Shown: positions 1 through 11,338, counted from the first letter of the stretch. The stretch is DNA of 64,000 nucleotides from Corynebacterium propinquum DSM 44285 (GCF_000375525.1 NZ_AQXC01000001.1:124001-188000); one strand, 5' to 3'. Program-made: numbers and translations. The notes: generated by a model not told the origin, from the sequence alone.

Positions 1-603
1 CAATATTCCGCGGGCTGGCAGGGCTCTCAACAAGTCCAAGGCCTGCGTGAAGAAGAAGGCTTCGATCCCGAATCGACCACCGAAACCTATGCAGCCTGCA
101 CGCTGGAAATTAATTCACGTCGATGGGCTGGGGTGCCGTTCTACCTGCGCACTGGCAAACGCTTGGGGCGCCGCGTGACCGAGATCGCGCTGGTTTTCAA
201 GCACGCTCCCCACCAACCCTTTGCGAAAAACGGTGCCCAGCATGGACAAAATACCGTGGTTATCCGTGTGCAGCCGGATGAAGGCGTGCTGATGCGCTTC
301 GGATCCAAGGTTCCCGGCTCTGGTATGGAAGTTCGCGACGTGAATATGGATTTCTCCTACGCAGAGGCATTTACCGAGGAATCCCCCGCCGCCTACGAGC
401 GCCTGATCCTCGATGCGCTGCTAGACGAGTCAAGTTTGTTCCCGACGAACAAAGAAGTGGAACTAAGCTGGGCGATTTTAGACCCGATGCTGGAATACTG
501 GCAGCATGCAGACCAACCAGAAAGCTATCCCGCGGGTAGCTGGGGGCCTGCCAGCGCTGATGCGATGTTGGCACGACGCGGCCATGCCTGGCGGCGCCCG
601 TAG
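1..603 (+). CDS. zwf: Glucose-6-phosphate 1-dehydrogenase, C-terminal part
   Basis: Oxidises glucose 6-phosphate to 6-phosphogluconolactone with NADP, the entry step of the oxidative pentose phosphate pathway. The reading frame is open from base 1, so the gene is cut by the window edge; 200 codons plus stop remain. The N-terminal NADP-binding fold and the catalytic His region lie outside. The visible part is the C-terminal alpha+beta domain, with the conserved PFYLRTGKRL stretch near codon 45 and a typical ending. It is followed after 42 bases by opcA, whose product is required for activity of this enzyme in corynebacteria, and then by pgl. Identification is secure from sequence and gene order. 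Confidence 0.96.
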   Translation, partial: QYSAGWQGSQQVQGLREEEGFDPESTTETYAACTLEINSRRWAGVPFYLRTGKRLGRRVTEIALVFKHAPHQPFAKNGAQHGQNTVVIRVQPDEGVLMRFGSKVPGSGMEVRDVNMDFSYAEAFTEESPAAYERLILDALLDESSLFPTNKEVELSWAILDPMLEYWQHADQPESYPAGSWGPASADAMLARRGHAWRRP

Positions 604-645
604 ACCGTGTCCGTGACTGACCTGCACAAGGAGTAATTAGCAACC

Positions 646-1551
646 ATGATTCATTTCCTCACGGATACGACCACCACCGATATTGCCCGCGAGCTTAATC
701 TGGCGCAAGAGCATTACACGCTGACCACTGGCCGAGTGTTGACGCTCATCATCATCGCTTCAGCGAGTGACGACGTTGAGGCCATCTTGCGCGCCAACCG
801 CGATGCATCGCACGAGCACCCGGCCCGGGTACTGATTTTGTTGACGGCTGACTCTAACGATGACACCTACCTCGATGCTGAGCTGCGCGTTGGTGGTGAA
901 GCCGGGGCATCTGAGATCGTCGTCATGACGCTCAACGGCGCGATGGCACACCACCCGTCGTCGATCGTCACCCCGTTGTTGCTGCCGGATACACCTATCG
1001 TCGCGTGGTGGCCTAATGTGCATCCTGATAACCCAGCTGCGGACCCAATAGGAAAGATCGCGCAACGTCGCATCACAAGCGCCCAGGACTTTTCGCAACT
1101 AGCCCGCAACTATGCGCCCGGTGACTCGGATACCGCGTGGTCGGCGATCACCGCGTGGCGTGGCATCGTTGCCTCAGCTCTGGATCGTTACCCACACCAC
1201 GACGTGCACTCAGTGACCATCATCGGGAATCAAGGTCCCGAGCACGCCATTGCAGCAGGCTGGCTTGCCGACGCTTTAGGAATCCCTGTAACCCGTACGG
1301 CCGTGAGCCATGAGGATTCACCGCATGCTATCGATGCACTGCACTTAACGATGGATGATGGTGAAACTCTGAGCATCTCCCGCGCTGATAACCACACTGT
1401 CAGCGTCCACGTCCCAGGGGCTGCGCGTAGCCTCGTCGCGCTCAACGTCCGTAGCTGGGCAGAACGACTATCTGAAGAATTGCGGCATCTGGAACCAGAC
1501 GATACATACGCACGTGCCCTTCGTGCAGCCAACGACGTGAAAGGACAATAA
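646..1551 (+). CDS. opcA: Glucose-6-phosphate dehydrogenase assembly protein OpcA
   Basis: Accessory protein needed for assembly or allosteric activation of glucose-6-phosphate dehydrogenase in actinobacteria and cyanobacteria. The 301-residue product carries the family signatures TTGRVLTLI near residue 26, GGEAGASEIVVM near residue 88, LLLPDTPIVAWWP near residue 112 and IGKIAQRRIT near residue 135. The ATG at 646 is preceded by AAGGAG, about 12 bases away. It sits between zwf and pgl and its TAA stop shares one base with the pgl start (TAATG), so the genes are probably co-transcribed and translationally coupled. Good match to corynebacterial OpcA throughout. Confidence 0.95.
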   Translation: MIHFLTDTTTTDIARELNLAQEHYTLTTGRVLTLIIIASASDDVEAILRANRDASHEHPARVLILLTADSNDDTYLDAELRVGGEAGASEIVVMTLNGAMAHHPSSIVTPLLLPDTPIVAWWPNVHPDNPAADPIGKIAQRRITSAQDFSQLARNYAPGDSDTAWSAITAWRGIVASALDRYPHHDVHSVTIIGNQGPEHAIAAGWLADALGIPVTRTAVSHEDSPHAIDALHLTMDDGETLSISRADNHTVSVHVPGAARSLVALNVRSWAERLSEELRHLEPDDTYARALRAANDVKGQ

Positions 1552-2273
1552 TGACCACAGTCTTTCCTGCAACCGACAAACAGGACATGGCGCACAAGGT
1601 GGCACAGCGATTCGTTGATTTAGTCACCGAAATTCACGCAACCGGAGGTGGGGCACACGACGACGGCACTGTGCGCGTGGTGTTGACCGGTGGCTCTTCA
1701 GGAGCCGCGGTGCTCGAAGCTCTAGCTAGCAAAGGTACGGAGCTGGATTGGTCCCGTATCAGGATCTTTTTCGGGGATGAACGCAACCTGGCCGTCGACG
1801 ATCCAGAATCCAACGAAGGGCTGGCACGCCGTGTCTTGCTTGACCAGCTGAATATTCCCGAAGACAATATTCACGGTTATGGCCTGGCTGGCAACGATGA
1901 CCTTACAGATCGTGCCCGAGACTACGCCGCGGTGCTAGCGGATTTTGCGCCCGCGGGTTTTGACCTCCACCTCGTAGGCATCGGTGACGATGGGCATATC
2001 AATTCGTTGTTTCCCCACCACGCGGGGCTCGACAACGAAGCAACCGTCATAGCGGTGACGGACTCACCTAAGCCCCCAGCAGAGCGGCTGAGTTTGGGTA
2101 TTCGCGCGGTGACGCATTCTGACCGGATTTGGTTTCTGGCTGCGGGAGAAAATAAATCCGATGCAGTCGCGCAGGTGCTCTCCACCGCGGAACCGGACAA
2201 GTCATGTCCAGCCACACTCGTGCATGGACGTATCGAAACTCTCTTGTTTAGTGACGTGATCCCCGCGCACTAA
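1551..2273 (+). CDS. pgl: 6-phosphogluconolactonase
   Basis: Hydrolyses 6-phosphogluconolactone to 6-phosphogluconate, the second step of the oxidative pentose phosphate pathway. The 240-residue protein has the DevB-type fold of the glucosamine-6-phosphate isomerase superfamily, with the phosphate-binding GGSSGAAVLE loop near residue 47, the FFGDERNL segment near residue 74 and the catalytic-region motif GIGDDGHINSLFP near residue 142. AAAGGA precedes the ATG, which overlaps the opcA stop by one base. It is the last gene of the zwf-opcA-pgl unit; two hairpins follow. Confidence 0.95.
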   Translation: MTTVFPATDKQDMAHKVAQRFVDLVTEIHATGGGAHDDGTVRVVLTGGSSGAAVLEALASKGTELDWSRIRIFFGDERNLAVDDPESNEGLARRVLLDQLNIPEDNIHGYGLAGNDDLTDRARDYAAVLADFAPAGFDLHLVGIGDDGHINSLFPHHAGLDNEATVIAVTDSPKPPAERLSLGIRAVTHSDRIWFLAAGENKSDAVAQVLSTAEPDKSCPATLVHGRIETLLFSDVIPAH

Positions 2274-2278
2274 TTTAT

Positions 2279-2307
2279 GCTTGTGCACTACCCATCGCTG
2301 CACAAGC
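2279..2307 (+). repeat. Hairpin after pgl
   Basis: A perfect 9-base inverted repeat (GCTTGTGCA / TGCACAAGC) with an 11-base loop starts six bases after the pgl stop codon. There is no T-run after it, so it may stabilise the 3' end of the mRNA rather than terminate alone; the stronger hairpin at 2341-2376 follows. Confidence 0.55.
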
Positions 2308-2340
2308 ACTAGAATCCTGGGAAAGCACCGACACGCGAAA

Positions 2341-2376
2341 AACCCACCGGCTGGAAATGATTCCAACCGGTGGGTT
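2341..2376. terminator. Bidirectional terminator between pgl and secG
   Basis: A 16-base stem (2341-2356 with 2361-2376, one mismatch) closed by the four-base loop ATGA lies between two convergent genes. It can end the pgl transcript on the plus strand and the gap-pgk-tpi-secG transcript on the minus strand. It lacks a long T-run, which is common in high-GC actinobacteria. Confidence 0.8.
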
Positions 2377-2413
2377 CGTCGTTAGTGCGATGACGATGTG
2401 CAAGTTAAGCGAA

Positions 2414-2650
2414 CTACAAGTTATAAGCCTGTAGCAAGTTCAACGCGACGATCGCTGCAATCCAAATCAACGCCAGGACGATTGTGTAGCGGGTCAGGTT
2501 CTTTTCCACCACGGTAGAACCAGACAAATTAGACTGCACGCCACCACCGAACAGGCTCGACAAACCGCCACCTTTGCCCTTATGGAGCAAGATGAAAATA
2601 GTCATCAATACTGCTGTAACCAGCAGGATGATCTGCAGCGCTAGTTGCAT
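2414..2650 (-). CDS. secG: Protein-export translocase subunit SecG
   Basis: Small non-essential subunit of the SecYEG preprotein channel in the cytoplasmic membrane. The 78-residue product has two hydrophobic segments (about residues 4-22 and 52-72) separated by the conserved HKGKGGGLSSLFGGG loop, which is diagnostic of the family. The ATG is preceded by GAAGGA at a good distance. It lies downstream of tpiA, as in other corynebacteria, but without ppc between them. The 85 bases before it contain two TATA-like hexamers (near 2679-2684 and 2701-2706) without clear -35 partners, so a local promoter is possible but unproven. Confidence 0.96.
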   Translation of the reverse strand: MQLALQIILLVTAVLMTIFILLHKGKGGGLSSLFGGGVQSNLSGSTVVEKNLTRYTIVLALIWIAAIVALNLLQAYNL

Positions 2651-2735
2651 TCAGGTGTTCCTTCACAATGAGTGCGAGTTTATAGGTATACCGACGGTCG
2701 AGTATACCCTTAATGGGCAGCGAATGGGTGATTTG

Positions 2736-3515
2736 CTAAACCTGCGAGACGGATGCTGCTGCTAACTTAGCAAATTCTTCGCCATCCAGTGACGCGCCGC
2801 CCACCAGGCCGCCGTCGACGTCTGGCTGCGCAACGATATCCCCGATGGAATCCGTGCGCACTGAACCTCCATACAAAATGCGTATTGCTTCTGCTGTTTC
2901 CTCGTCTGCAAGCCTAGCGATCAAGCCGCGGAGTGCCTTGCACACCTCTTGCGCATCCTTTGGTGACGCTGCTTTGCCTGTGCCGATTGCCCAGATTGGC
3001 TCATAGGCCACGACGGTGTTCTTCAGCTGCTGAGGATCCAAACCGTCCAAGGAATTGCGGGCCTGCTCCACAATATAGTCGAGGTAGCTACCCGATTCCC
3101 GGATGTCTAGCGACTCACCGACACACACGATCGGCTTGATACCATGTCGATGCGCCACCTGGGCTTTCTGTGAGACCAGATCAGAGGTCTCGTGATGATA
3201 GTGGCGCCGCTCCGAATGGCCGACAATGACCCACTCGCAGCCCAATTTGGCAAGCATTGGTGCTGAAACATCGCCGGTATACGCTCCCTTTTCTTGGGAA
3301 GCCAGATTCTGTGCGCCGTAGCTGATCTTCATTTTCTCGCCACTGACCACGGTTTGAATCGAACGTAGATCAGTAAATGGTGCCAGCACCGCAATATCGA
3401 CCTGTTCGTAGTACTCTTTCGGCAAAGCAAACGTCAGCTTCTGGATATTCTTGATGGCCTCGAGGTGGTCGAGGTTCATCTTCCAGTTACCGGCAATGAG
3501 CGGAGTTCGTGCCAT
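2736..3515 (-). CDS. tpiA: Triosephosphate isomerase
   Basis: Interconverts dihydroxyacetone phosphate and glyceraldehyde 3-phosphate in the cytosol. The 259-residue TIM barrel shows the N-terminal GNWKMN with the catalytic Lys, the catalytic His in VIGHSERR near residue 98, the catalytic Glu in [11 protein letters not shown] near residue 170 and the phosphate-binding YGGSV and GGLVGGASL near the C-terminus. AAGGAG stands six bases before the ATG. It is 49 bases downstream of pgk in the gapA-pgk-tpiA run, so coordinated glycolytic expression is likely. Confidence 0.97.
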   Translation of the reverse strand: MARTPLIAGNWKMNLDHLEAIKNIQKLTFALPKEYYEQVDIAVLAPFTDLRSIQTVVSGEKMKISYGAQNLASQEKGAYTGDVSAPMLAKLGCEWVIVGHSERRHYHHETSDLVSQKAQVAHRHGIKPIVCVGESLDIRESGSYLDYIVEQARNSLDGLDPQQLKNTVVAYEPIWAIGTGKAASPKDAQEVCKALRGLIARLADEETAEAIRILYGGSVRTDSIGDIVAQPDVDGGLVGGASLDGEEFAKLAAASVSQV

Positions 3516-3564
3516 GTGGTTCTCCTTGTGATGGTGCTAAACGTTCGGGTTTTTCAGGCAGTTT

Positions 3565-4779
3565 CTAGCGGGTCAGGACAGCGACGCCTGGAAGTTCTTT
3601 TCCTTCCAGGAATTCCAAGGAGGCTCCGCCACCAGTGGAAATATGGCTAAATCCAGCTTCATCCAGGCCTAGTGCGCGCACCGCAGAGGCAGAGTCCCCT
3701 CCACCGACAACGGTGAATGCTCCATTATCTGTGGCCGCAATAATGGCCTTGGCGACGCCTTCGGTACCCCGTGCAAATGGCTGCTTCTCGAATACGCCCA
3801 TGGGACCATTCCAAAACACCGTCTTTGAGCCGGTAATGAGTTCTGCGAACTTCTCCACTGATTTCGGTCCGATATCCGGGGACAGCCAGCCTTCTGGGAT
3901 GTCTGCGAGCCCGACAACCTGAGTATTCGCGTCGGCGGAAAATTCATCGGCGGCTAGCAGATCAACCGGCAGACAAATCTTGTCGCCGAAACGTTCCAGC
4001 AACTGTTGGCACGTCGGAATCATGTCTTCCTGCAGCAGCGAATTCTGCACGTTATAGCCCTGGGCAGCAAGGAATGTGTAGCACATACCGCCACCGATGA
4101 TGATGTTGCGCGCCTTGCCTGCCAGCGCTTCAATAACGCCCAATTTATCGGAGACTTTTGAACCGCCCAACACCACGGTGTAATCCTGCTGCGGATCATC
4201 CGCAACCGCCGAAAGCTTTTCTAGCTCTGCCTCAACCAGGTACCCGGCATAGGCATCCAATTTGCCAGCAACCTCGAAGACCGAAGCCTGCGCGCGATGA
4301 ACCACGCCAAACCCATCCGAGACAAACACTCCGTCATCAGCAGCTAACGCGGCCAGTTCCGCTGCGAACTCTTCCCGCTCGGCTGCGTCCTTCGACGTTT
4401 CCCGAGCATCGAAACGCACGTTTTCCAGCAACATGACGTCACCGTCGTTAAGCCCATTAGCACGTTCATGGGCATCTTCCCCCGTCACATCCTGCGCCAA
4501 AGCAACCCACTGGCCCAAAGCATCAGACAAAGCTTCCGCAACCGGCGCCAAAGAATACTTCTCGTTGAACTCGCCTTTCGGGCGGCCCAGGTGAGAAGCG
4601 ATAATCACCTTGGCACCGGCGTCGACAAGCGCCTGAATAGTTGGCAACGCCGCCGTAATACGGCCGGGATCAGCGATGGCACCATCGTCGGTAAGCGGAA
4701 CATTGAGATCCGCCCGCACCAATACGTGGCGGGAATCCAGGTCTTGCTCCAACAACTGCGCTAGCTTGCGAAATGCCAA
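3565..4779 (-). CDS. pgk: Phosphoglycerate kinase
   Basis: Transfers phosphate from 1,3-bisphosphoglycerate to ADP in glycolysis. The frame is open upstream to 4878, but the natural start is the TTG at 4777-4779: it follows AAAGGAAGAG closely and gives 404 residues beginning with [10 protein letters not shown], matching family length. Motifs are VRADLNVPL near residue 22, SHLGRPKG near residue 60, LLENVRF near residue 114, [12 protein letters not shown] near residue 203 and the nucleotide-site GGGDSASAV near residue 370. It is between gapA and tpiA. Confidence 0.95.
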   Translation of the reverse strand: MAFRKLAQLLEQDLDSRHVLVRADLNVPLTDDGAIADPGRITAALPTIQALVDAGAKVIIASHLGRPKGEFNEKYSLAPVAEALSDALGQWVALAQDVTGEDAHERANGLNDGDVMLLENVRFDARETSKDAAEREEFAAELAALAADDGVFVSDGFGVVHRAQASVFEVAGKLDAYAGYLVEAELEKLSAVADDPQQDYTVVLGGSKVSDKLGVIEALAGKARNIIIGGGMCYTFLAAQGYNVQNSLLQEDMIPTCQQLLERFGDKICLPVDLLAADEFSADANTQVVGLADIPEGWLSPDIGPKSVEKFAELITGSKTVFWNGPMGVFEKQPFARGTEGVAKAIIAATDNGAFTVVGGGDSASAVRALGLDEAGFSHISTGGGASLEFLEGKELPGVAVLTR

Positions 4780-4889
4780 TGTCTCTTCCTTTACGCGATC
4801 AGATTCGTGTGCGATTCTACAGCGAACAATTTTGCAGCGAACAATTACTTGCGACGGACAAGCTCTGGCACGCTTCAATCAGTCCGAGG

Positions 4890-5915
<1,026 letters not shown>

Positions 5916-5957
5916 CCGCGTGACGGCAGCAACCGCTGTTCGTTTCTGAGTTTCCCC

Positions 5958-6995
5958 TTAGTTTTCTGCACTCTCGGAGTCATTGGAGTGATTGTTGTGC
6001 TCAGTAGCCGCAAAATCGTCGTCGAAAAGGTCCTCGTCGATGCCCTCGGAGGTATCCGGAATGCCGAGTTCTTCCGCACGCTTATCCGCCATCGATAACA
6101 GTCTGCGGATACGTCCAGCAACCGCGTCTTTGGTCATCTGCGGATCACCGAGCTTACCCAGTTCCTCCAACGACGCCTGACGGTATTTCACGCGGAGATT
6201 GCCCGCATCCGCTAGATGCTCCGGTACCTCGTCGCCAAGAATTTCCATCGCCCGGTGCACCCGGGCAGCGGCTGTCACCGCAGCACGTGCTGATCGACGT
6301 AAGTTCGCATCATCGAAATTGGCCAAGCGATTCTGCGAAGCCCGGGCTTCTCGCCGCAAGCGTTTCTCGTCCCATTCCAGGCGCGTAACCTGCGCTCCCA
6401 TACGACTCAGTAACGCACCAATCGCTTCCCCATCGCGTATGACCACTCGGTCCGTGCCGCGGGATTCTTTGGTTTTCGCCGCGATTCCCAGCCTGCGCGC
6501 ACAGCCCACCAAGGCAAGAGCTGCTTCTTGACACGGGCAAGAAACTTCCAACGACGAGGAACGACCCGGCTCCGTGAGAACTCCCTGGGCTAAAAACGCT
6601 CCCCTCCAGGCGGCCTCATTGTCAGCAATCGTTCCAGAAATTACCTGCGGGGGAAGGCCCACTACCGCATGCCCAGATTTCGTCACCAGCCCAAGCCGAC
6701 GGGCAATCATCTTCGCATTCCGGGTGATACTCAGTTGGTAGCGCGGATTCTTTTGCGCACTGGCAGGACCAGCTGCGGTGGGACGAATCGTGATATTAAA
6801 CAATTCTTCCAAGTCGTTTGCCAATCGCTGCGCCACCGATAGTGAACTTAGTTCCACCTCGATCGTCAAAATATCGCCGACGATTTCCATCGTTCCCGCT
6901 AATCGCAAAATTGCGGCGACTTCTGCACTCCGAGCGGATTGCTTAGCAGGAACCACCCGAGTGAGTTCCTCTTTGACTTGGTCTGTGAGCCCCAC
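5958..6995 (-). CDS. whiA: DNA-binding protein WhiA
   Basis: Transcription regulator of cell division and sporulation genes in Gram-positive bacteria; it combines a degenerate LAGLIDADG homing-endonuclease domain with a C-terminal helix-turn-helix. The 345-residue product begins [11 protein letters not shown], has the [13 protein letters not shown] region near residue 22, RGAFLAQG near residue 130 and the C-terminal helix-turn-helix [20 protein letters not shown] near residue 260. The C-terminal 30 residues are acidic and probably disordered. Start is GTG with AAAGGCAGAG upstream. It follows yvcK, the usual partner, and precedes gapA. Confidence 0.94.
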   Translation of the reverse strand: MGLTDQVKEELTRVVPAKQSARSAEVAAILRLAGTMEIVGDILTIEVELSSLSVAQRLANDLEELFNITIRPTAAGPASAQKNPRYQLSITRNAKMIARRLGLVTKSGHAVVGLPPQVISGTIADNEAAWRGAFLAQGVLTEPGRSSSLEVSCPCQEAALALVGCARRLGIAAKTKESRGTDRVVIRDGEAIGALLSRMGAQVTRLEWDEKRLRREARASQNRLANFDDANLRRSARAAVTAAARVHRAMEILGDEVPEHLADAGNLRVKYRQASLEELGKLGDPQMTKDAVAGRIRRLLSMADKRAEELGIPDTSEGIDEDLFDDDFAATEHNNHSNDSESAEN

Positions 6996-7083
6996 AGCAG
7001 CACTCTGCCTTTCGTCTGATGAGTCGATAGTTTCTAGCCGGGTGTTAAATTTTCCCGGAACCGCGGAAATGCACAGCCCAATA

Positions 7084-8133
7084 TTACGTTGCCCGGTTTA
7101 CCAGGAACTTGGCATAAACTTCGCGCAAAGTATCCGCGAGTTTCGCTTCCTCGTGCCGGGAACTTTCCCTGCCTGCTTCGTCTATTTCACGAACATCGGC
7201 AAAAACCATCTCAGCTTGCAATATTCGCGCGGCTTTGCGCAAATATTCTCGTTCTGCTTCCGAGGTTACTGATGCAGAGTCACAAATCACCACATCTACG
7301 TGTAACCCTGGCGCATGCTGAGCAAGAACGTGGATGTGCCGCTCATATGAAAAACCCTGTGTCTCCCCGGGTTCTCCATTCAAATTCAACACCAGTACAC
7401 GCAGACCCGAACACTCGTTAATCGCGCGCACGATTTCGGGCAAGACTAAGTGCGGTATCACACTAGAAAACCAGGAACCTGGCCCGATCGTCACAAGTTC
7501 CGCATCAGCGATTGCTTTAAGCGCCGCAGGATTAATCTGCGGATTACTAGGAATCACACTGACTCGTCGTACTTGGCCAGGCGTGGAAGCCACCGCAACC
7601 TGTCCACGCACTGAACGCATCACGCGTGGGTCCTCGTCCAAACCTGAAACATCGGCCTGGATATCTAATGGTTCTGTACACACCGGCAATACCCGACCTT
7701 GCGCCCCGGTTAAGCGCGTCACCGCATCCAGCGCCGCCTGTTCTTGCCCCAGAATCTCTTTTAATGCAGTGATCAACAGATTGCCAAGGGCATGACCAGC
7801 CAACGCACCGCTGCCGCCAAATCGGTGCTGGAGAGTTTGTTCCCAGAATTTAGCTTCCTCGCTGTCGCTGACCGACAACGCAACCAGAGCCATGCGTAAA
7901 TCACCTGGCGGGATCATGTCAAATTCTTTACGCAACCGTCCGGAACTACCGCCGTCATCCGCCACCGTGACAATCGCTGAAATGTGCTCAGCCCCTAACC
8001 GTCGGGCCGCCTTGAGGGTTTGGAACAAACCGTGGCCACCGCCAAGCGAAGCGATGCGCTCTGGCAGCTGCCTATCAGAGTGGAATTGTTCATTGGCAGG
8101 CGTCTCGGGTACAGGTGGCGGTGTCGAAACCAT
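7084..8133 (-). CDS. yvcK: YvcK/CofD-like gluconeogenesis factor
   Basis: Member of the CofD/YvcK family (UDP-sugar-binding regulator of carbon and cell-wall metabolism in other Gram-positives). The 349-residue protein has the family start [18 protein letters not shown] near residue 28, [17 protein letters not shown] near residue 57 and PPGDLRMAL near residue 75, and later [10 protein letters not shown] near residue 217. It lies between rapZ and whiA as in most actinobacteria. The ATG at 8131-8133 has GAAGGAA about 13 bases upstream, slightly distant; the first 25 residues are Pro-rich and not conserved. The biochemical role in this organism is inferred, not shown. Confidence 0.92.
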   Translation of the reverse strand: MVSTPPPVPETPANEQFHSDRQLPERIASLGGGHGLFQTLKAARRLGAEHISAIVTVADDGGSSGRLRKEFDMIPPGDLRMALVALSVSDSEEAKFWEQTLQHRFGGSGALAGHALGNLLITALKEILGQEQAALDAVTRLTGAQGRVLPVCTEPLDIQADVSGLDEDPRVMRSVRGQVAVASTPGQVRRVSVIPSNPQINPAALKAIADAELVTIGPGSWFSSVIPHLVLPEIVRAINECSGLRVLVLNLNGEPGETQGFSYERHIHVLAQHAPGLHVDVVICDSASVTSEAEREYLRKAARILQAEMVFADVREIDEAGRESSRHEEAKLADTLREVYAKFLVNRAT

Positions 8134-8226
8134 GTTGCAGCTAGTATTCCTTCTCGTAAATCGATGAGTGAATTATGAGTAACCGAGCCCGGTTACGGGT
8201 ATACGCAGATTTATGACCTCGGACTG

Positions 8227-8276
8227 TTGGTCACTGCTAGTAGTTGTTAGTCACTGCTAGTCGCTGTTAGTCACTG
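8227..8276. repeat. 20-base tandem repeat, 2.5 copies
   Basis: Copies at 8227-8246, 8247-8266 and a half copy at 8267-8276 share the core TTAGTCACTGCTAGT with few changes. They lie in the 180-base gap between rapZ and yvcK. No protein is encoded across them, and nothing else was recognised in the gap beyond the yvcK ribosome-binding site. Confidence 0.75.
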
Positions 8277-8313
8277 AGTCCTGGAAACCACAAAGGCGCT
8301 TAGATCGTGGTCC

Positions 8314-9186
8314 CTAAGACCTGTCGAAATCGCGGTGCATAACGTTAATTTCCAGGTCCTCGCGTTGGCGCAGCCTGCGCGCTACTTCTTCAGAAATTGC
8401 TACCGAGCGATGATGCCCGCCAGTACACCCGATAGCGACGGTGATGAAGTTTTTTCCTTCATGCCGATACCCAGAAAGCATCGAATCAAACATCTTCTCG
8501 AAGTTTCCGATAAAGTTCTCTGCCGCGGGGCTTTCCAGTACATAATCAGCCACCGGCCCATCGGTACCGCGATATTCCCGCAGCTCCGGGATCCAATACG
8601 GGTTAGGCAGAAAACGCACGTCCAACATCAGATCCGCATCGCGCGGAGCACCATGCTTAAACCCGAACGATTCAATGACCACATGTTGCTTATCAAGGCC
8701 CATCGAACCAAAACTCGCCTCCATCGCACGACGCAGATCATGCACAGAGAGATTTGAGGAATCGATAATCACATCAGCGCGTGCCTTCAACGCAGAAATC
8801 GCTTCCCGCTCCCGCTGAATACCCACCTGAAGGGTATCGTCCTCCTGCAGCGGGTGCGTCCGGCGCACGGAATCAAACCGGCGAATCAAAACGTCGTCAC
8901 GAGCATCCATAAACAACACCGTGACTGGCATATCGCGGCGTTCTAATTCATCTTTGGCGGACAGAATCGACCCCCCAAACATGCGAGAACGCACATCCGC
9001 CACGACGGCAACTTTGTCAACCGGTGAATTCTCATCCGCGCACAAATCTAACAGCTGCACCATCAATTCCGGTGGCAGATTATGCGCAACATAAAAGCCT
9101 TTGTCTTCCAGCACGCGAGCAGCCGAAGACAGCCCGGCACCGGACATTCCGGTGAGTAAAATTGGCGACGTGGCGAATGTGGTCAT
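8314..9186 (-). CDS. rapZ: RNase adapter protein RapZ (YvcJ family)
   Basis: P-loop nucleotide-binding protein; in E. coli RapZ targets the small RNA GlmZ to RNase E, and in Gram-positives YvcJ hydrolyses nucleotides. The 290-residue product has the N-terminal P-loop region [16 protein letters not shown] (residues 13-28), NLPPELM near residue 36, [13 protein letters not shown] near residue 91, [20 protein letters not shown] near residue 173 and the C-terminal [13 protein letters not shown]. The invariant Walker A lysine is replaced by leucine. No ribosome-binding sequence is seen; TATGCT lies seven bases before the ATG. It is placed between uvrC and yvcK, the standard context. Confidence 0.94.
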   Translation of the reverse strand: MTTFATSPILLTGMSGAGLSSAARVLEDKGFYVAHNLPPELMVQLLDLCADENSPVDKVAVVADVRSRMFGGSILSAKDELERRDMPVTVLFMDARDDVLIRRFDSVRRTHPLQEDDTLQVGIQREREAISALKARADVIIDSSNLSVHDLRRAMEASFGSMGLDKQHVVIESFGFKHGAPRDADLMLDVRFLPNPYWIPELREYRGTDGPVADYVLESPAAENFIGNFEKMFDSMLSGYRHEGKNFITVAIGCTGGHHRSVAISEEVARRLRQREDLEINVMHRDFDRS

Positions 9187-9193
9187 GGCTTAC

Positions 9194-9199
9194 AGCATA
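9194..9199 (-). promoter_or_regulatory. Possible -10 box for leaderless rapZ
   Basis: TATGCT on the minus strand ends seven bases before the rapZ ATG, and no Shine-Dalgarno sequence is present. The arrangement matches a leaderless start. No clear -35 element is visible. Confidence 0.35.
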
Positions 9200-9244
9200 G
9201 TCGGTGCATCACATCGGTGCGATTTACCGAAAACGCCGGTAAAC

Positions 9245-11278
9245 CTACTTGTGGAGCGCAGTATAAATATTTTCCGCTAATGCCGGACCGAACCCCTTGA
9301 CCTCAGTGATCTCCTCAACACTCGCCTGCTTCAGCTTTTTCACGGATCCAAAATGCTTCACCAAATCTGCGCGCCGGGCCGGGCCCAGCCCAGGCACCGC
9401 ATCCAATGCCGAACTGCGCAGACGTTTTGAGCGTTGCTGCCGGTGGTAACTGATGGCAAAACGGTGTGCTTCATCACGGATATGCTGCAACAAGTACAGT
9501 GCTTCACTACCACGCGGGAGAATTATCGGTTCGTCATCACCCGGAACCCAAATCTCTTCGAGGCGTTTTGCCAAACCAATCAACGCCACATCCACTACGC
9601 CGAGCTCATCGAAGACTTTTTGCGCGGCATTCACCTGCGGCAATCCGCCATCGACGACGAATAACTGCGGCGGGTACGCAAATTTCTTGCCATCAGCGGA
9701 TTCCTCGGTGACGTCTTCATCGGAAAACGTCGTTGCTTCCAGTTCCTCATCTGGGACGTGCAATTTATCGTCTTGGTGCCGTTTGAACCGCCTTCTGGTG
9801 ACCTCCGCGATGGACGCGACGTCGTCCGAATGTCCCTCGCCTGCTGCTTCTTTGATGCGGTACCGCCGATAGCTGGATTTGCGCGGCCGGCCATCCTCAA
9901 AAACCACCAATGATGCCACGACATCAGTACCTTGAATATGCGAGATATCGATGCACTCGATGCGCAACGGGGCGGTGTCCAAGAACAACGCCGATTGCAG
10001 ATCCTGGAGCGCGGCCGATCGTGCGGTTAGATCCCCGACGCGTTTGAGTTTGTGTTGTTTCAGTGCATCCTTGGCGTTGCGGTAGACGGTGTCCATCAGC
10101 GCCTTTTTGTCGCCGCGCTGCGGTACGCGTAGCTCTACCGGCCCGCCGCGTAAATCAGAAAGCACCGTGGAGACTTGCTTGCTGTCCTGGGGTTCGGTGT
10201 GCACCATGATCTGGCGCGGAATAACAGCCCGGGTGGTCTGTCCCGTAGCCCCGACATGCTCTCGGCTATCTGCGCGTGATTGTTGATCGACCCCGCGTCG
10301 ATCAATGAGCTTCGCGTCTTCAGCAGCTTCTAGTTCTTCGCGTTCGGCGGCATCGGAATAAAACTGCACCAAGAAATTCTCAATGAGCTCAGGAAGCTCC
10401 GTGAGCTTTTCGACGACCCAACCACGCTGGCCCCGAATACGACCATCACGCACGTGGAAAATTTGCACTGCGGCTTCCAGCTCGTCGTCGGCAAAAGCTA
10501 TGAGATCTGCAGCGGTCCCGTCCCCCAAAACTACTGTCTGTTGTTCCATCAACTTGTCAATCGCCCCGAGGTCATCCCGCAAGCGGGCCGCGCGTTCAAA
10601 TTCAAGCTCTTCGGAAGCTTGCTCCATCTCTGCGGTCAGACGCTTGACAACATCATTTGTCCGTCCACGCATGAACGACACCAAACCATCGACCGTGTCC
10701 CGGTGCTCGGCGACGCTGACCCGCCCGATGCACGGAGCATCGCATTTGCCAATATATCCCAGTAGACAAGGCCTACCCAAGCGTTCATGCCGTCGATACA
10801 CCCCAGCAGAGCAACTGCGCATCGGAAATACGCGCAGCAACAAATCCATGGTTTCGCGCACCGCCCAGGCATGCGAGTACGGGCCGAAATACCGAACCCC
10901 ACGCTTACGCGGCCCGCGGTAAAAAAACACGCGCGGGACTTGTTCACCCACTGAGACCGCGAGCATTGGATAAGTCTTATCGTCGCGGTACATGACGTTA
11001 AACCGTGGATCGAACTTTTTAATCCAGGTGTACTCGAGCTGCAGTGCTTCGACCTCACTGGCAACCACTGTCCATTCCACCGAGCTGGCCGTCTGCACCA
11101 TTTGCCTGGTTCGTGGGTGCAGTTGTGTGATGTCTTGAAAGTAGTTCGACAGACGCGCCCGGAGGTTTTTCGCCTTGCCGACGTAGACGACGCGCCGGTT
11201 TTCGTCGCGAAATTTGTACACTCCCGGTTCCGTGGGAATCGTCCCCGGCGCCGGGCGGTAGGTTGCTGGGTCGCTCAT
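9245..11278 (-). CDS. uvrC: Excinuclease ABC subunit C
   Basis: Makes the dual incisions of nucleotide excision repair with UvrA and UvrB. The 677-residue protein has an N-terminal GIY-YIG nuclease domain ([20 protein letters not shown], residues 19-38), a central UvrBC-interaction helix pair with [14 protein letters not shown] near residue 225, the RNase H-like second nuclease domain ([16 protein letters not shown] near residue 441, VVDGGLPQ near residue 540) and C-terminal helix-hairpin-helix motifs ([18 protein letters not shown]). A charged, variable insertion lies at about residues 315-345. No strong ribosome-binding site precedes the ATG. Confidence 0.97.
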   Translation of the reverse strand: MSDPATYRPAPGTIPTEPGVYKFRDENRRVVYVGKAKNLRARLSNYFQDITQLHPRTRQMVQTASSVEWTVVASEVEALQLEYTWIKKFDPRFNVMYRDDKTYPMLAVSVGEQVPRVFFYRGPRKRGVRYFGPYSHAWAVRETMDLLLRVFPMRSCSAGVYRRHERLGRPCLLGYIGKCDAPCIGRVSVAEHRDTVDGLVSFMRGRTNDVVKRLTAEMEQASEELEFERAARLRDDLGAIDKLMEQQTVVLGDGTAADLIAFADDELEAAVQIFHVRDGRIRGQRGWVVEKLTELPELIENFLVQFYSDAAEREELEAAEDAKLIDRRGVDQQSRADSREHVGATGQTTRAVIPRQIMVHTEPQDSKQVSTVLSDLRGGPVELRVPQRGDKKALMDTVYRNAKDALKQHKLKRVGDLTARSAALQDLQSALFLDTAPLRIECIDISHIQGTDVVASLVVFEDGRPRKSSYRRYRIKEAAGEGHSDDVASIAEVTRRRFKRHQDDKLHVPDEELEATTFSDEDVTEESADGKKFAYPPQLFVVDGGLPQVNAAQKVFDELGVVDVALIGLAKRLEEIWVPGDDEPIILPRGSEALYLLQHIRDEAHRFAISYHRQQRSKRLRSSALDAVPGLGPARRADLVKHFGSVKKLKQASVEEITEVKGFGPALAENIYTALHK

Positions 11279-11338
11279 TCTACTGGATCACTTAGGGTGC
11301 TAGATCGCTAAAGGTGTTAGGACGCTCTGTAGAGCTGG

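Noticed and set aside
4780..4878. 33-residue N-terminal extension of phosphoglycerate kinase
   Set aside because: The extension is Cys/Arg-rich and unlike the family; the TTG at 4779 has a good ribosome-binding site and gives the standard length.
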